A stretch of DNA of 12,219 nt from MWDV01 sp964634255 (GTDB lineage: Bacteria > Verrucomicrobiota > Verrucomicrobiia > Limisphaerales > MWDV01). Of the stretch, positions 1 to 6,897 are shown in pieces. The position numbers were made by a program, and so were the translations under genes. Where the stretch lies: positions 1 to 12,219 of the forward strand of contig CAZWJC010000221.1 of assembly GCA_964634255.1 (NCBI GenBank), read 5' to 3'. The notes under the pieces were generated by a model that was not told the DNA's origin, searched no databases, and saw nothing but the letters and a program-made list of their open reading frames with translations. How positions within the stretch are numbered: the stretch's first letter is position 1; the number at the start of each line of letters is the position of its first letter.

Positions 1-1152
1 GGTAAGACGGCGGCGTTTACCCTGCCCATTCTCACGAAACTGGCGGCGCAGCCCGGCGGTCCGCGGCGCGGCACGCGCGTGCTGGTGATTGCCCCGACCC
101 GCGAGCTCGCCGCGCAGATTGACGAGAACATCCGGGCTTACGCCAAGCATTTGCCGCTGACGGTCGCCACGGTGTTTGGTGGAGTGGGGGAACACGCGCA
201 AATCCGCGCGTTGCAGGCAGCCACTGACGTAATCATCGCGTGTCCGGGCCGCCTGCTGGACCTGATGGGCCGGCGCTGCGCGGATTTTTCGCAGCTGAAG
301 TTCCTCGTACTCGACGAGGCCGACCGGATGCTCGACATGGGTTTCCTGCCCGACATCCGACGCATTGTGCAGCAATTGCCCAAGCAGCGGCAGACGCTGA
401 TGTTCTCAGCCACACTCTCGCGCGAGATTGAAAGCCTGACGCACGATTTTCAACGCGCGCCGAAGCTGATTCAGATCGGCCGCCGCGCAAATCCGGCCGA
501 GACGGTCACGCAACTGGTCTATGAAGTGCCGAAGCATCTGAAGCCAGCATTACTCTTGCATCTGCTGCGCGATCCGCAGATGGACATGGTGCTGGTGTTT
601 TCGCGCATGAAGCACAGTGCGGATCGCATTGCGCGGCAGTTGGAACAACGGGGAATCCGCACCGCCACGCTGCATTCCAATCGCTCGCAGAACCAGCGGT
701 TGAAGGCACTGAAGGATTTCAAGTCCGGCGCGGTGCGCGTGTTGGTGGCAACGGACATCGCGGCGCGGGGCATAGACGTGGACGGCATTTCGCACGTGGT
801 GAACTACGATTTTCCGATGCACCCCGAGGATTACGTCCATCGCATTGGGCGGACCGGTCGGGCGCACGCAGTCGGTGACGCAATCAGCTTTGTGACTCCG
901 GAGGATCACGGCGAGTTGCGGGCGCTGGAACGGTTCATCGGCCGCGGCATCGTGCGCAAACGCGCCGAGGGATTCAATTACTCCGCAGCCGGACCGGCCG
1001 TCGCGGAAAGCAGCAGCGGTGAGCGCCGACAACCCCGGGCGCACGGACATGCCTCCTCGCGCAAGCCGGCAGACGGCAGGCCGTTAAAGGGTGGACCTGC
1101 TCTCTCGGGTACGCGGTCGCACAGACCCCGCCGCCGTTTCGGCTGGCGCTGA
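1..1152 (+). CDS. rhlE: DEAD-box ATP-dependent RNA helicase, RhlE type (5' end cut by window)
   Basis: An ATP-dependent RNA-unwinding enzyme of the cytoplasm; RhlE relatives act in ribosome assembly and RNA turnover. The frame is open from base 1, so the start lies upstream; 383 residues are visible. It opens inside motif I (GKT, residues 1-3), followed by PTRELA (32-37), CPGRLLD (81-87), the DEAD box in VLDEADRMLDMGF (103-115), SAT (136-138), VFSRMKHS (199-206), ATDIAARGIDV (250-260) and HRIGRTGR (280-287). All core motifs after the Q-motif are therefore present. The last roughly 50 residues are an Arg/Gly/Ser-rich basic tail ending RRRFGWR, the kind of tail that binds RNA. About 230 bases later comes an RRM protein, so two RNA-handling genes sit together. 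Family assignment is secure; the RhlE subclass rests on motif II and III wording and on the short basic tail. Confidence 0.95.
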   Translation, partial: GKTAAFTLPILTKLAAQPGGPRRGTRVLVIAPTRELAAQIDENIRAYAKHLPLTVATVFGGVGEHAQIRALQAATDVIIACPGRLLDLMGRRCADFSQLKFLVLDEADRMLDMGFLPDIRRIVQQLPKQRQTLMFSATLSREIESLTHDFQRAPKLIQIGRRANPAETVTQLVYEVPKHLKPALLLHLLRDPQMDMVLVFSRMKHSADRIARQLEQRGIRTATLHSNRSQNQRLKALKDFKSGAVRVLVATDIAARGIDVDGISHVVNYDFPMHPEDYVHRIGRTGRAHAVGDAISFVTPEDHGELRALERFIGRGIVRKRAEGFNYSAAGPAVAESSSGERRQPRAHGHASSRKPADGRPLKGGPALSGTRSHRPRRRFGWR

Positions 1153-1195
1153 CCGGCGTCCGTGCGCGCCGCCGAGTGTGCACCACGACCGAAAA

Positions 1196-1240
1196 ATGAC
1201 TGGCGAAAGTTGTTGCCAACCGGCAGAAATCAGTCATATT
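1196..1240 (+). promoter_or_regulatory. Possible promoter within a dyad upstream of the RRM gene
   Basis: TTGCCA (1213-1218) and CATATT (1235-1240), 16 bases apart, are a fair match to a sigma-70 type promoter (5/6 and 4/6). The same stretch is framed by a perfect 7-base inverted repeat, ATGACTG (1196-1202) and CAGTCAT (1231-1237), so the putative -35 lies in the loop and the -10 overlaps the right arm. The region is richer in A/T than the flanking genes. If used, it would give a leader of roughly 130 bases. Promoter rules in this lineage are uncertain, so this is only a candidate. Confidence 0.25.
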
Positions 1241-1379
1241 GCACGCGTCTGTTAGATAGCTTAACACTTTCCAGGCATGGCAAATCCTCAAGTGAACTCC
1301 GTTCAGTGATGATTTTAGACCCGATGATCGGGAACAGTCTCGAAAAGGCAAGAGTCAGTCTAGGACGGTAAAACATCAC

Positions 1380-1703
1380 ATGAGTAATAAACTGTTTGTT
1401 GGAAACCTATCCTTCAACACCACTGAAAACGACCTGAATGACGCGTTCGCCGCGTTTGGTACGGTCACCGAAGCGAACCTGATGATGGATCGCACCACCA
1501 ATCGCCCTCGCGGCTTTGGGTTCGTGACCATGAGTTCAGCCGAAGAGGCGCAGAAGGCCATTGAAGGCTTGAATGGCAAGGAACTGGACGGTCGTGCCCT
1601 CACGGTTAACGTTGCCAAGCCGCGCGAAGAACGCACCGGTGGCGGTGGCGGTCGTCGTGAACACGGCGGTGGCGGATACGGCGGTGGGCGCAATCGCTAC
1701 TAA
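1380..1703 (+). CDS. Small glycine-rich RRM RNA-binding protein
   Basis: A 107-residue single-strand RNA-binding protein, probably acting as a cytoplasmic RNA chaperone. One RRM fills residues 4-80: RNP2 is LFVGNL (5-10) and RNP1 is RGFGFVTM (44-51), with the aromatic residues needed for base stacking. The tail (86-107) is almost all Gly and Arg with a final Tyr, like the glycine-rich RNA-binding (Rbp) proteins of cyanobacteria and other bacteria, several of which are cold-induced. The ATG at 1380 starts directly before the RRM; a weak AGGA lies 14 bases upstream (1362-1365). The leader is long, contains a small hairpin (1320-1332), and the gene ends in a strong terminator, so it is probably transcribed alone. 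Cold regulation is inferred from the family and from the neighbouring DEAD-box helicase; no cold-box element was identified. Confidence 0.95.
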   Translation: MSNKLFVGNLSFNTTENDLNDAFAAFGTVTEANLMMDRTTNRPRGFGFVTMSSAEEAQKAIEGLNGKELDGRALTVNVAKPREERTGGGGGRREHGGGGYGGGRNRY

Positions 1704-1722
1704 TCCCAAGCACGAGTTTCAT

Positions 1723-1755
1723 GGCGGAGTTCGGCTTAGCCGAATTCCGCCTTTT
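1723..1755 (+). terminator. Rho-independent terminator of the RRM gene
   Basis: The 13-base arm 1723-1735 pairs fully with 1739-1751, with one G-T wobble, around a TTA loop, and TTTT follows (1752-1755). It begins 20 bases after the RRM stop codon. There is no T-run on the opposite strand, so it works in one direction only. Confidence 0.88.
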
Positions 1756-2006
1756 CCGTTTCTGGGTTCGTGCCCAGTCTGTCCGCCGCCGCCGTTAGGG
1801 AGGGCCCACAGCGGAGTGCTGCGTCAAGTCAAGCGCGGGGCAGGCTCGAAGAATCCGACGCCTGGCAGGCACGCTAGCAGGAAGTCTCCAGTTTGAGAGA
1901 AATCCAGTTATGGTGCCCGGGAACACATGCACACCGGAAAGTGGTGCTTCGTGTTCGACAACCACAATGAGCTTCCCACTCCAGAACAGACCGGATGTGC
2001 GCTTAC
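1756..2006. other. Spacer between convergent genes, no gene seen
   Basis: The stretch from the RRM stop to the end of the convergent dehydrogenase gene is about 300 bases. Apart from the terminator at its left end it holds only a small hairpin, CTGGG (1762-1766) with CCCAG (1773-1777). Open frames here have no recognisable protein character. I see no clear intrinsic terminator for the minus-strand operon. Confidence 0.6.
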
Positions 2007-3629
2007 CTACAATTCCCAGCCCTGCCGATACTCGCGTGTCAGCAGCTTGTTGGCTTCGGCAATATTCGTGACCTTGGCGCCGGCGCTGTCGAACAACAGG
2101 CGGCGTCCACCCATGCGGAGAGAAACCGCGGCCAGGTTGAACGCATCCGAGATCGGGCCGGCCAGCAGGAAATCGCCATACGTCGCGGGGCCGCCTTTGA
2201 ATGCCGCCACCCAGGAAGAAGCCCGTGAGCGCCGGTCGGCGCTGCGCGACGGGTTAGTGGTGGATGGCTTTGCCTCTTTCCGCCCGGAAATGATGCGCGC
2301 ATCATCCCCGAGGAAGCTGGCCAGGATTCTGCCTTTGTCGCCCACGAACATCATGCCTTCCGCGTCGAGTTCCTGATTCTGTGCCTCCAGTTCCTCGGGC
2401 GTGGGTGGTTTCATTGAGCCATCGTACCAGAAGAGGTCTAGCGCGGGGCGATTGCCTTTGGCCGAAAACTTGAAGCGGATTGTGCAGGCCGCCGGGAAAG
2501 AATAGTTGTTCTTGATCTTCACAGCGACTTGGTTGTGAAGCGTGCAGAGATGGCTGGGGCGGGATTCGACGCACACGGGCGCGTCCAGCTCGAACAACTG
2601 GAATACCGGCCAGAGGCTGTAGTGGCCCATGTCCGCCAGCGCGCCACCACCGAACTCGTACCAGCCACGGAAGACGGCGTGCGTGTAATGCGGATGGTAT
2701 GGCCGGTCCAGCGCCGGTCCGAGCCAGAGTTGCCAGTCAAAGTCCGGCGGAATCGGCGGACGATCGGTCGGAATCGTTGGATACTGCGGCCAAACCGGGC
2801 GATGGGACCAGTTGTGAATCTCGCGCAGCGTCCCGATGGCGCCGCCGTCAATCCACGCCTTGATCTTGCGGACGTTGTCGCCCGCGCTCGCCGGCTCGAA
2901 ATGCGTGGCGACCTTTGTCTGGCGCGCGGTCTCGATTACGAGGCGCGACTCCCGCAAACGGTTGGCCAGCGGTTTGTGCATCATGACGTGCTTGCCCTTC
3001 TTCATTGCTGTGATGGAAACGGCGGCATGAAGATGATCGGGCGTCATGACCCAGACGGCGTTCACATCCTTCTCGCGTTCCAGCATCTCACGAAAATCCA
3101 CATAGCTGGCGAGGCCACGGAACTTGTCGGCGCCACGTTGCTTGGCATAGACGGTTTCAATCACTTCTTTCGCCACGTCCCGCCCGCCGGGAATTCCCGG
3201 AGGATTCTTTCGCCAATCAGGCTTTCCCATTAAGTTCGCCAGCGATGAGCGTAAACCGTCGGCCGACCAATCCACGTAGTCCTGGCTGTCCTTGACGGGA
3301 TCGCACACGGCGACGAACTGCACTTCCGGCAAGTCGAGATTGCCCGGCAGTTCACGCAGCGCCTGGGTGCCGCAACCGACAATTGCCATCGTGACCTTTT
3401 CGCTCGGTGGAACGGCGCCCGCGCCACCCAAGACATGGCGCGGTACAATCGAGAAGGCGGTGGCCGCCGCGCCGGAGGCGAGCATGAATTTGCGGCGGGA
3501 GAGCTCGTAGCGGCGGCTCGGTAGAGCGCCGCCAACGGGTCCGTCCGGGGCTGATGGTGCGGCGCTCTGCCGAGACGCCGCTACAGTGGACGCGCCTTCC
3601 GCGGGCCGGTTGGGCTGAGATGTCTTCAT
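2007..3629 (-). CDS. Tat-exported Gfo/Idh/MocA family oxidoreductase
   Basis: An NAD(P)-dependent dehydrogenase of 540 residues, probably oxidising or reducing a sugar or cyclitol in the periplasm. The Rossmann nucleotide-binding site is AIVGCGTQA (82-90). The family's EKP-type motif appears as HKPLA (218-222), so Glu is replaced by His. GGGALADMGHY (327-337) is the conserved stretch of the C-terminal sheet domain, and the end, LLTREYRQGWEL, is typical of exported PVC-group members. SRRKFM (44-49) followed by a hydrophobic Ala-rich stretch is a twin-arginine signal; Tat export after folding fits a protein that carries its cofactor with it, as known for glucose-fructose oxidoreductase. The arginine pair is unusually far in (45-46) because residues 16-41 are encoded by a palindromic repeat. 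The ATG at 3629 is 31 bases after the DUF1080 stop, so the two form an operon. No Shine-Dalgarno is visible. The substrate is unknown. Confidence 0.93.
   Translation of the reverse strand: MKTSQPNRPAEGASTVAASRQSAAPSAPDGPVGGALPSRRYELSRRKFMLASGAAATAFSIVPRHVLGGAGAVPPSEKVTMAIVGCGTQALRELPGNLDLPEVQFVAVCDPVKDSQDYVDWSADGLRSSLANLMGKPDWRKNPPGIPGGRDVAKEVIETVYAKQRGADKFRGLASYVDFREMLEREKDVNAVWVMTPDHLHAAVSITAMKKGKHVMMHKPLANRLRESRLVIETARQTKVATHFEPASAGDNVRKIKAWIDGGAIGTLREIHNWSHRPVWPQYPTIPTDRPPIPPDFDWQLWLGPALDRPYHPHYTHAVFRGWYEFGGGALADMGHYSLWPVFQLFELDAPVCVESRPSHLCTLHNQVAVKIKNNYSFPAACTIRFKFSAKGNRPALDLFWYDGSMKPPTPEELEAQNQELDAEGMMFVGDKGRILASFLGDDARIISGRKEAKPSTTNPSRSADRRSRASSWVAAFKGGPATYGDFLLAGPISDAFNLAAVSLRMGGRRLLFDSAGAKVTNIAEANKLLTREYRQGWEL
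3507..3584. repeat. REP/BIME-like palindromic doublet inserted inside a coding sequence
   Basis: Two 26-base arms (3507-3532 and 3559-3584) are inverted copies matching at 24 of 26 positions; the outer ends are GTAGCGGCG and the complement of GTAGCGGCG. Each arm also folds on itself: a GCGGCG/CGCCGC stem continues into CTC/GAG with a single bulged base and a four-base loop. A GTAG head followed by an imperfect palindrome is what RAYT-mobilised REP units look like. The element is 78 bp, exactly 26 codons, and lies in frame as residues 16-41 of the dehydrogenase. Confidence 0.78.
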
Positions 3630-3660
3630 AGGTTGGTGGCAGTGAGTCGTTGAGGAAGCA

Positions 3661-4425
3661 CTAATTCAGTTCCTTGATGAAGATGTTCTTGTACTGGAGC
3701 AGACTGGGCGGGCTGTTCCACTTGCCGCCGCTCTCGCCGCCGTGATGCTGGAACGCCAAGCGTCCCCGCGCCGGCAGGTCAGAAATCGTCGCGCCGGGCA
3801 GGACCGTCTTGCCGTTGAGCACCACCGTCACGGTCTTGCCCTTCACAGTGATCTCGAAGTGATTCCATTCGCCGACCGGTTTGTCGGCTTGGGTGCGGGG
3901 CGTGACGGCAGCGCGCAATTCGGGCGGGGTCTTTGCGTCGGTGCGGATGCCATACATCTCGCCCGAGCCAATGGGCCAGCACCAGATGTTCACCTGATGG
4001 CGCCCGCTGCCACGAATGAAGACGCCCGAATCCGAGTCCGGCAGCGCCAGCTTCAACTCCTTGCCCTGCGTGTCGCGCGCATGTGTGCCATCCGGCAGGA
4101 TGTAAGGCACGCCCGGATTCACATAGGGCGTTTCCTTGATGCGCCAATCCACGTGAAGCACGAAATCGCCAAACTCTTTTTCTGACCAAAGGGTTTTGTC
4201 GCCGCTGGCCTCGCTGCGGGCGTCGTAGTCAATGACGCCGTTCACGATTTTCCAGTGGCCGTTGTCACCGGCTGGCACGGTCCAGCCGGTGAAATCCTTG
4301 CCATTGAAGAGCGAGGTGAACCCGTCCGGAGCGACGTTATCTGCCGCGGTTCCGCGGCCGAGCGTGAGCACCATGGCGAGGGAGGCGATCGTGAGGCATT
4401 TCCGGGATGGTCTGGTTGCTTGCAT
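3661..4425 (-). CDS. Secreted DUF1080 protein (3-keto-disaccharide hydrolase family)
   Basis: A 254-residue exported protein with a concanavalin-like fold predicted from its family (PF06439). Residues 1-28 form a signal peptide: basic start, hydrophobic SLAMVLTLG, and a TAA cleavage site before Asp29. The family landmarks follow in order: SLFNGKDFTGW (38-48), SDSGVFIRG (131-139), HQVNIW (143-148), GEWNHFEI (185-192), GRLAFQHHG (221-229) and QYKNIFIKEL (244-253). The domain is full length. Some members cleave glycosides whose sugar was first oxidised at C3, and the oxidising enzyme is a Gfo/Idh/MocA dehydrogenase. The next gene in this operon is just such an enzyme, so a two-step periplasmic route (oxidise to a 3-keto sugar, then split) is a reasonable inference. 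The ATG at 4425 is chosen because it gives a proper signal peptide; no ribosome binding site is clear. The divergent CNNM operon begins 122 bases away. Confidence 0.9.
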   Translation of the reverse strand: MQATRPSRKCLTIASLAMVLTLGRGTAADNVAPDGFTSLFNGKDFTGWTVPAGDNGHWKIVNGVIDYDARSEASGDKTLWSEKEFGDFVLHVDWRIKETPYVNPGVPYILPDGTHARDTQGKELKLALPDSDSGVFIRGSGRHQVNIWCWPIGSGEMYGIRTDAKTPPELRAAVTPRTQADKPVGEWNHFEITVKGKTVTVVLNGKTVLPGATISDLPARGRLAFQHHGGESGGKWNSPPSLLQYKNIFIKELN

Positions 4426-4547
4426 GGATGATGGATGTTCTGGTTGTTGTTACTAGGGCATTACAGCATCCCATTGCCCGAGGCAAGCCGGGACGCGAGG
4501 TTGGTTTCATGCTTTCCCACGCTGCGCTGTGCCTTCATACTTGGCGC
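4426..4547. promoter_or_regulatory. Divergent intergenic region, promoter position unresolved
   Basis: These 122 bases separate the starts of the DUF1080 operon (leftward) and the CNNM operon (rightward), so both promoters should lie here. I found no convincing -35/-10 pair or strong dyad. The inference rests on gene orientation only. Confidence 0.4.
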
Positions 4548-5789
4548 ATGGAAGCCGCGCCGATGGTGGCAATCGTGGTGGCTGTGTTGGCCGCGGGGGC
4601 GAGTTTCTTCTTCGCCTTGGCGGAGACGGCGGTGTTTTCCCTCAGTAAATGGCAGGCGCGTAAACTCGCCGAACAATCGCCCGGTCCCGGCAGGGTTGTG
4701 GTGCAACTGCTCACCAGCCCGGAGGATTTGCTGGCGACGATGGTGCTGGGCAATACGCTGGCCAACTCCGCGATGCTAGCCGTCGGACTGTGGTTCGCCT
4801 TCGCGGGTTTGGGCGGACGATGGGGCTTATGGCTGATCGTCCTCGGACTGTTGCTGGTTACGCTGATCGGCTGCGAGGTGTTGCCCAAGACGCTCGCGGT
4901 GCGGCGGCCGGAGCGCTGGTCCCTGCGCGTCGCGCGACCGCTGGCGTGGGTGCATCAGATCACGCGGCCATTCCACCAAGTGGCGCAGCGCGTCAATGTC
5001 GCCCTCCTGCATCGCGTGGTTCCCATTACCAATCAGCCCCAGGCCGCACTCACGGACGCGGAGTATCGGGAATTGGTCGAACTGGCTTATCAGCAGGGCA
5101 CGCTTGCCGAGGCGGAGCGCGACATCATCCTCCAGATTATCCGGCTCGACCACCGCATGGTGAAGGAAGTGATGCGTCCGCGGGCGCGCATGCAGTGCAT
5201 CAGCGACGACTTGTCCGTGGAAGAGATGATCGCCACGGCGCGCAAGTTCAAGCATCGCCGGCTGCCGATCTACGATGAAACGCCCGACACCATCGTGGGC
5301 ATTCTGAACACGCGCGTGCTGCTGCTCGACCCGCAAATCGAGTTGTCGGAAGCCATCGAATTTCCATCCTTCGTGCCGGAGACGATGAACCTGCTGCAAC
5401 TGCTGCAGAGCCTGCAACGCCAAAAGCGCGGCATGGCCATTGTTCTCGACGAATTCGGCGGCACGGCGGGATTGGTGACGATGGAGGACATCCTCGGCGA
5501 GTTGGTCGGCGCGATGCGCGGCGAACGGGCAGCGGGCGGCTTTGTCATGGAAAAGCTGGCTGCCGGGCGCTGGCGGGTGAATGGCACGATGCGCATTGAC
5601 GATTTCCGGCGCGAGCATCCGGCGCTGGCCGAGGTGGCGGAAATGGAAACGATGGGCGGCCTGTTGATGAGTCTGCTGGACGTCGTGCCCGCGCCCGGTG
5701 AATCGGCGACCTTTCGCGGGCTCAAGCTGACGGCGCAGGTGACTGACGAGCGCCGCGTGCGCGAGTTGTTGGTCGAACAGGTGAAATGA
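4548..5789 (+). CDS. CNNM/CorC-type membrane protein with CBS pair (paralogue 1)
   Basis: A 413-residue inner-membrane protein of the DUF21-CBS-CorC_HlyC family, whose characterised members (CorC/CNNM) support magnesium and other divalent-cation efflux; many are mislabelled haemolysins. The N-terminal DUF21 domain has about four membrane segments (roughly 7-27, 62-86, 92-112, 125-145) with the conserved ALAETAVFSLS (24-33) and GCEVLPKTLAV (108-118). The CBS pair covers about 205-322, with VMRPRARM (208-215), RRLPIYDE (237-244) and the signature DEFGGTAGLVTMEDILGELVG (301-321). A CorC_HlyC domain closes the protein (about 330-410). I chose the ATG at 4548: the frame is open further upstream, but those 47 residues do not resemble the family and would overlap the divergent gene. 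It is followed by a heptamer repeat and a second paralogue. The ion is not predictable from sequence. Confidence 0.92.
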   Translation: MEAAPMVAIVVAVLAAGASFFFALAETAVFSLSKWQARKLAEQSPGPGRVVVQLLTSPEDLLATMVLGNTLANSAMLAVGLWFAFAGLGGRWGLWLIVLGLLLVTLIGCEVLPKTLAVRRPERWSLRVARPLAWVHQITRPFHQVAQRVNVALLHRVVPITNQPQAALTDAEYRELVELAYQQGTLAEAERDIILQIIRLDHRMVKEVMRPRARMQCISDDLSVEEMIATARKFKHRRLPIYDETPDTIVGILNTRVLLLDPQIELSEAIEFPSFVPETMNLLQLLQSLQRQKRGMAIVLDEFGGTAGLVTMEDILGELVGAMRGERAAGGFVMEKLAAGRWRVNGTMRIDDFRREHPALAEVAEMETMGGLLMSLLDVVPAPGESATFRGLKLTAQVTDERRVRELLVEQVK

Positions 5790-5801
5790 GGATGAGAAAA
5801 C

Positions 5802-5891
5802 ATCGAACATCCAACAGCCAACAGCCAACACCGAACAACTTGGCTGCGGGAGTTTCCTTGGATGTTCAACGTTGGATGTTGGGCGTTGGGT
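5802..5891. repeat. Inverted pair of heptamer arrays
   Basis: The left array (5802-5836) has five heptamers: ATCGAAC, ATCCAAC, AGCCAAC, AGCCAAC, ACCGAAC. The right array (5857-5891) has five on the other strand: ACCCAAC, GCCCAAC, ATCCAAC, GTTGAAC, ATCCAAG. The last three bases are AAC in nine of the ten. A 20-base spacer separates the arms. The two arms could pair imperfectly as a long stem in RNA. It lies between two CNNM genes and ends 16 bases before the second start codon. I recall similar GAACATCCAAC-type repeats from verrucomicrobial and planctomycetal genomes, but cannot confirm that here. Confidence 0.75.
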
Positions 5892-5907
5892 GTTTCCTTT
5901 GACTACG

Positions 5908-6897
5908 ATGGACTGGAATCTCATAGGCTGGATGGCGTTGCCGGTGTTTCTGGCAATGTCGTTCTTGCTTTCCGGGATGGAGGCGGGCGTGTTCGCGCTC
6001 AGCCGGCTGCGCATCCGCCAGCAGATGCGCGCGGGCCGACCTTCCGCCAAAATCCTGCACGGCTTCCTGGAAAACCCGGAGAACTTCCTCTGGACCATCT
6101 TTGTCGGAAACACTATCGCCAACTTCCTGATTCTCGGGTGGGTCTTTGCGGAGCTCTACCAGCATCTGGCGGGCAGGCGGTGGGTGTTCGCCGCGGTGTT
6201 CATCGCACTCGTGCTGGTGTTCTACGCGATCCTCGATTTGCTGCCGAAGATGCTATTCCGCGCGCACCCGAACCGCGTGTGCATGGCTTGCGCGCCAATG
6301 TTCCGGTTCATCCACGTTGGACTGCGGCCACTGGTCGCGCTGGTGCAAACCTGTTCGCGCTGGATGCTGCGCTGGACCGGCGGCAAGGCCTTCACCGGCC
6401 ACTTGTTCGGCAATCGCGAGGAACTCCGCATGGTCATGCAGGAATCCGCGCAGACGTTCACCTCCGAGGAACGCGCCATGATCAGCCGGGTCCTGGAACT
6501 GCCCAACCTCACCGTCCGGCAAATCACCCGCCCGCTGACGGAAGTCGAAACCGCCACGGCTGAGCAGACCGTGGGCGAGGCCTTGGTGCTCGCCCGCGAA
6601 CGCAGTGTGACGCGGCTGCCGGTTTGGGAAAACCGCGAAGGCCGGAGACGCATCGCGGGCTTGGTCGAGGTGGATCGCCTGCTCTTCGAGGGCGAACCTG
6701 ACCCGGCCCGACCCGTTTCGGCTTTCCTAAAGCCGGCGTTGTTCCTCGATGAAGATGTCCGCTTGGAAGTCGCGTTGCGCCGGCTTCAACGTGCCGGCCA
6801 GCCGCTGGCCGTGGTCCTCGGGCGCGACAAGCAGGAGTTTGGCGTCGTCAGCCTGGAGGACATCCTCAAGACGATCTTCGGGGAGGTGAAGCTCTGA
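5908..6897 (+). CDS. Shortened CNNM/DUF21-CBS membrane protein (paralogue 2)
   Basis: A 329-residue paralogue of its neighbours. The DUF21 membrane domain is intact: GMEAGVFALSRLRIRQ (23-38), VGNTIANFLILG (66-77) and ILDLLPKMLF (108-117). The CBS region follows (about 200-325), with RSVTRLPVW (232-240). Two departures are clear. The CBS2 signature DEFGGTAGLVTMEDIL of paralogue 1 is degraded to GRDKQEFGVVSLEDIL (305-320), losing the acidic pair and glycines. The protein then stops eight residues later, so the whole CorC_HlyC domain is missing. It may act as a partner subunit of a full-length paralogue. The ATG at 5908 starts at the first family-like residue; a possible TTG start at 5872 lies inside the heptamer repeat and is not favoured. 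The stop codon overlaps the next start (TGATG). Confidence 0.9.
   Translation: MDWNLIGWMALPVFLAMSFLLSGMEAGVFALSRLRIRQQMRAGRPSAKILHGFLENPENFLWTIFVGNTIANFLILGWVFAELYQHLAGRRWVFAAVFIALVLVFYAILDLLPKMLFRAHPNRVCMACAPMFRFIHVGLRPLVALVQTCSRWMLRWTGGKAFTGHLFGNREELRMVMQESAQTFTSEERAMISRVLELPNLTVRQITRPLTEVETATAEQTVGEALVLARERSVTRLPVWENREGRRRIAGLVEVDRLLFEGEPDPARPVSAFLKPALFLDEDVRLEVALRRLQRAGQPLAVVLGRDKQEFGVVSLEDILKTIFGEVKL
6882..6889 (+). promoter_or_regulatory. Strong Shine-Dalgarno for the third CNNM gene
   Basis: GGAGGTGA lies 7 bases before the ATG at 6897 and inside the last codons of paralogue 2. It is the only textbook ribosome binding site I see in the window. It occurs where the stop and start codons overlap, so it points to coupled translation of paralogues 2 and 3. 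Confidence 0.8.

Noticed and set aside
1162..1371. Possible small gene (69 codons) between helicase and RRM gene
   Set aside because: No family resemblance or ribosome binding site; it overlaps the presumed promoter and leader of the RRM gene.
2228..2243. Hairpin AGCGCC-GGTC-GGCGCT inside the dehydrogenase gene
   Set aside because: Short, without GTAG ends, and within a Ser/Arg-rich variable stretch; chance is likely in GC-rich coding DNA.
2529..3233. Plus-strand open frame (234 codons) opposite the dehydrogenase
   Set aside because: It is a shadow of the Gfo/Idh/MocA gene, with no domain and a composition typical of antisense frames.
4407..4547. 47-residue N-terminal extension of CNNM paralogue 1
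   Set aside because: It would overlap the start of the divergent DUF1080 gene, and the extra residues do not look like the DUF21 family; ATG 4548 starts just before the first membrane segment.
5802..5891. CRISPR array
   Set aside because: Units are 7 bases with no unique spacers between them and no cas genes nearby.
5872..5907. TTG start for CNNM paralogue 2
   Set aside because: The extra 12 residues come from the heptamer repeat; ATG 5908 begins with family-like sequence.
4827..6122. Long minus-strand open frame (431 codons) across the CNNM genes
   Set aside because: It is antisense to two well-supported CNNM genes, crosses the heptamer repeat, is rich in His/Arg/Gln as expected for a high-GC shadow frame, and has no recognisable domain.
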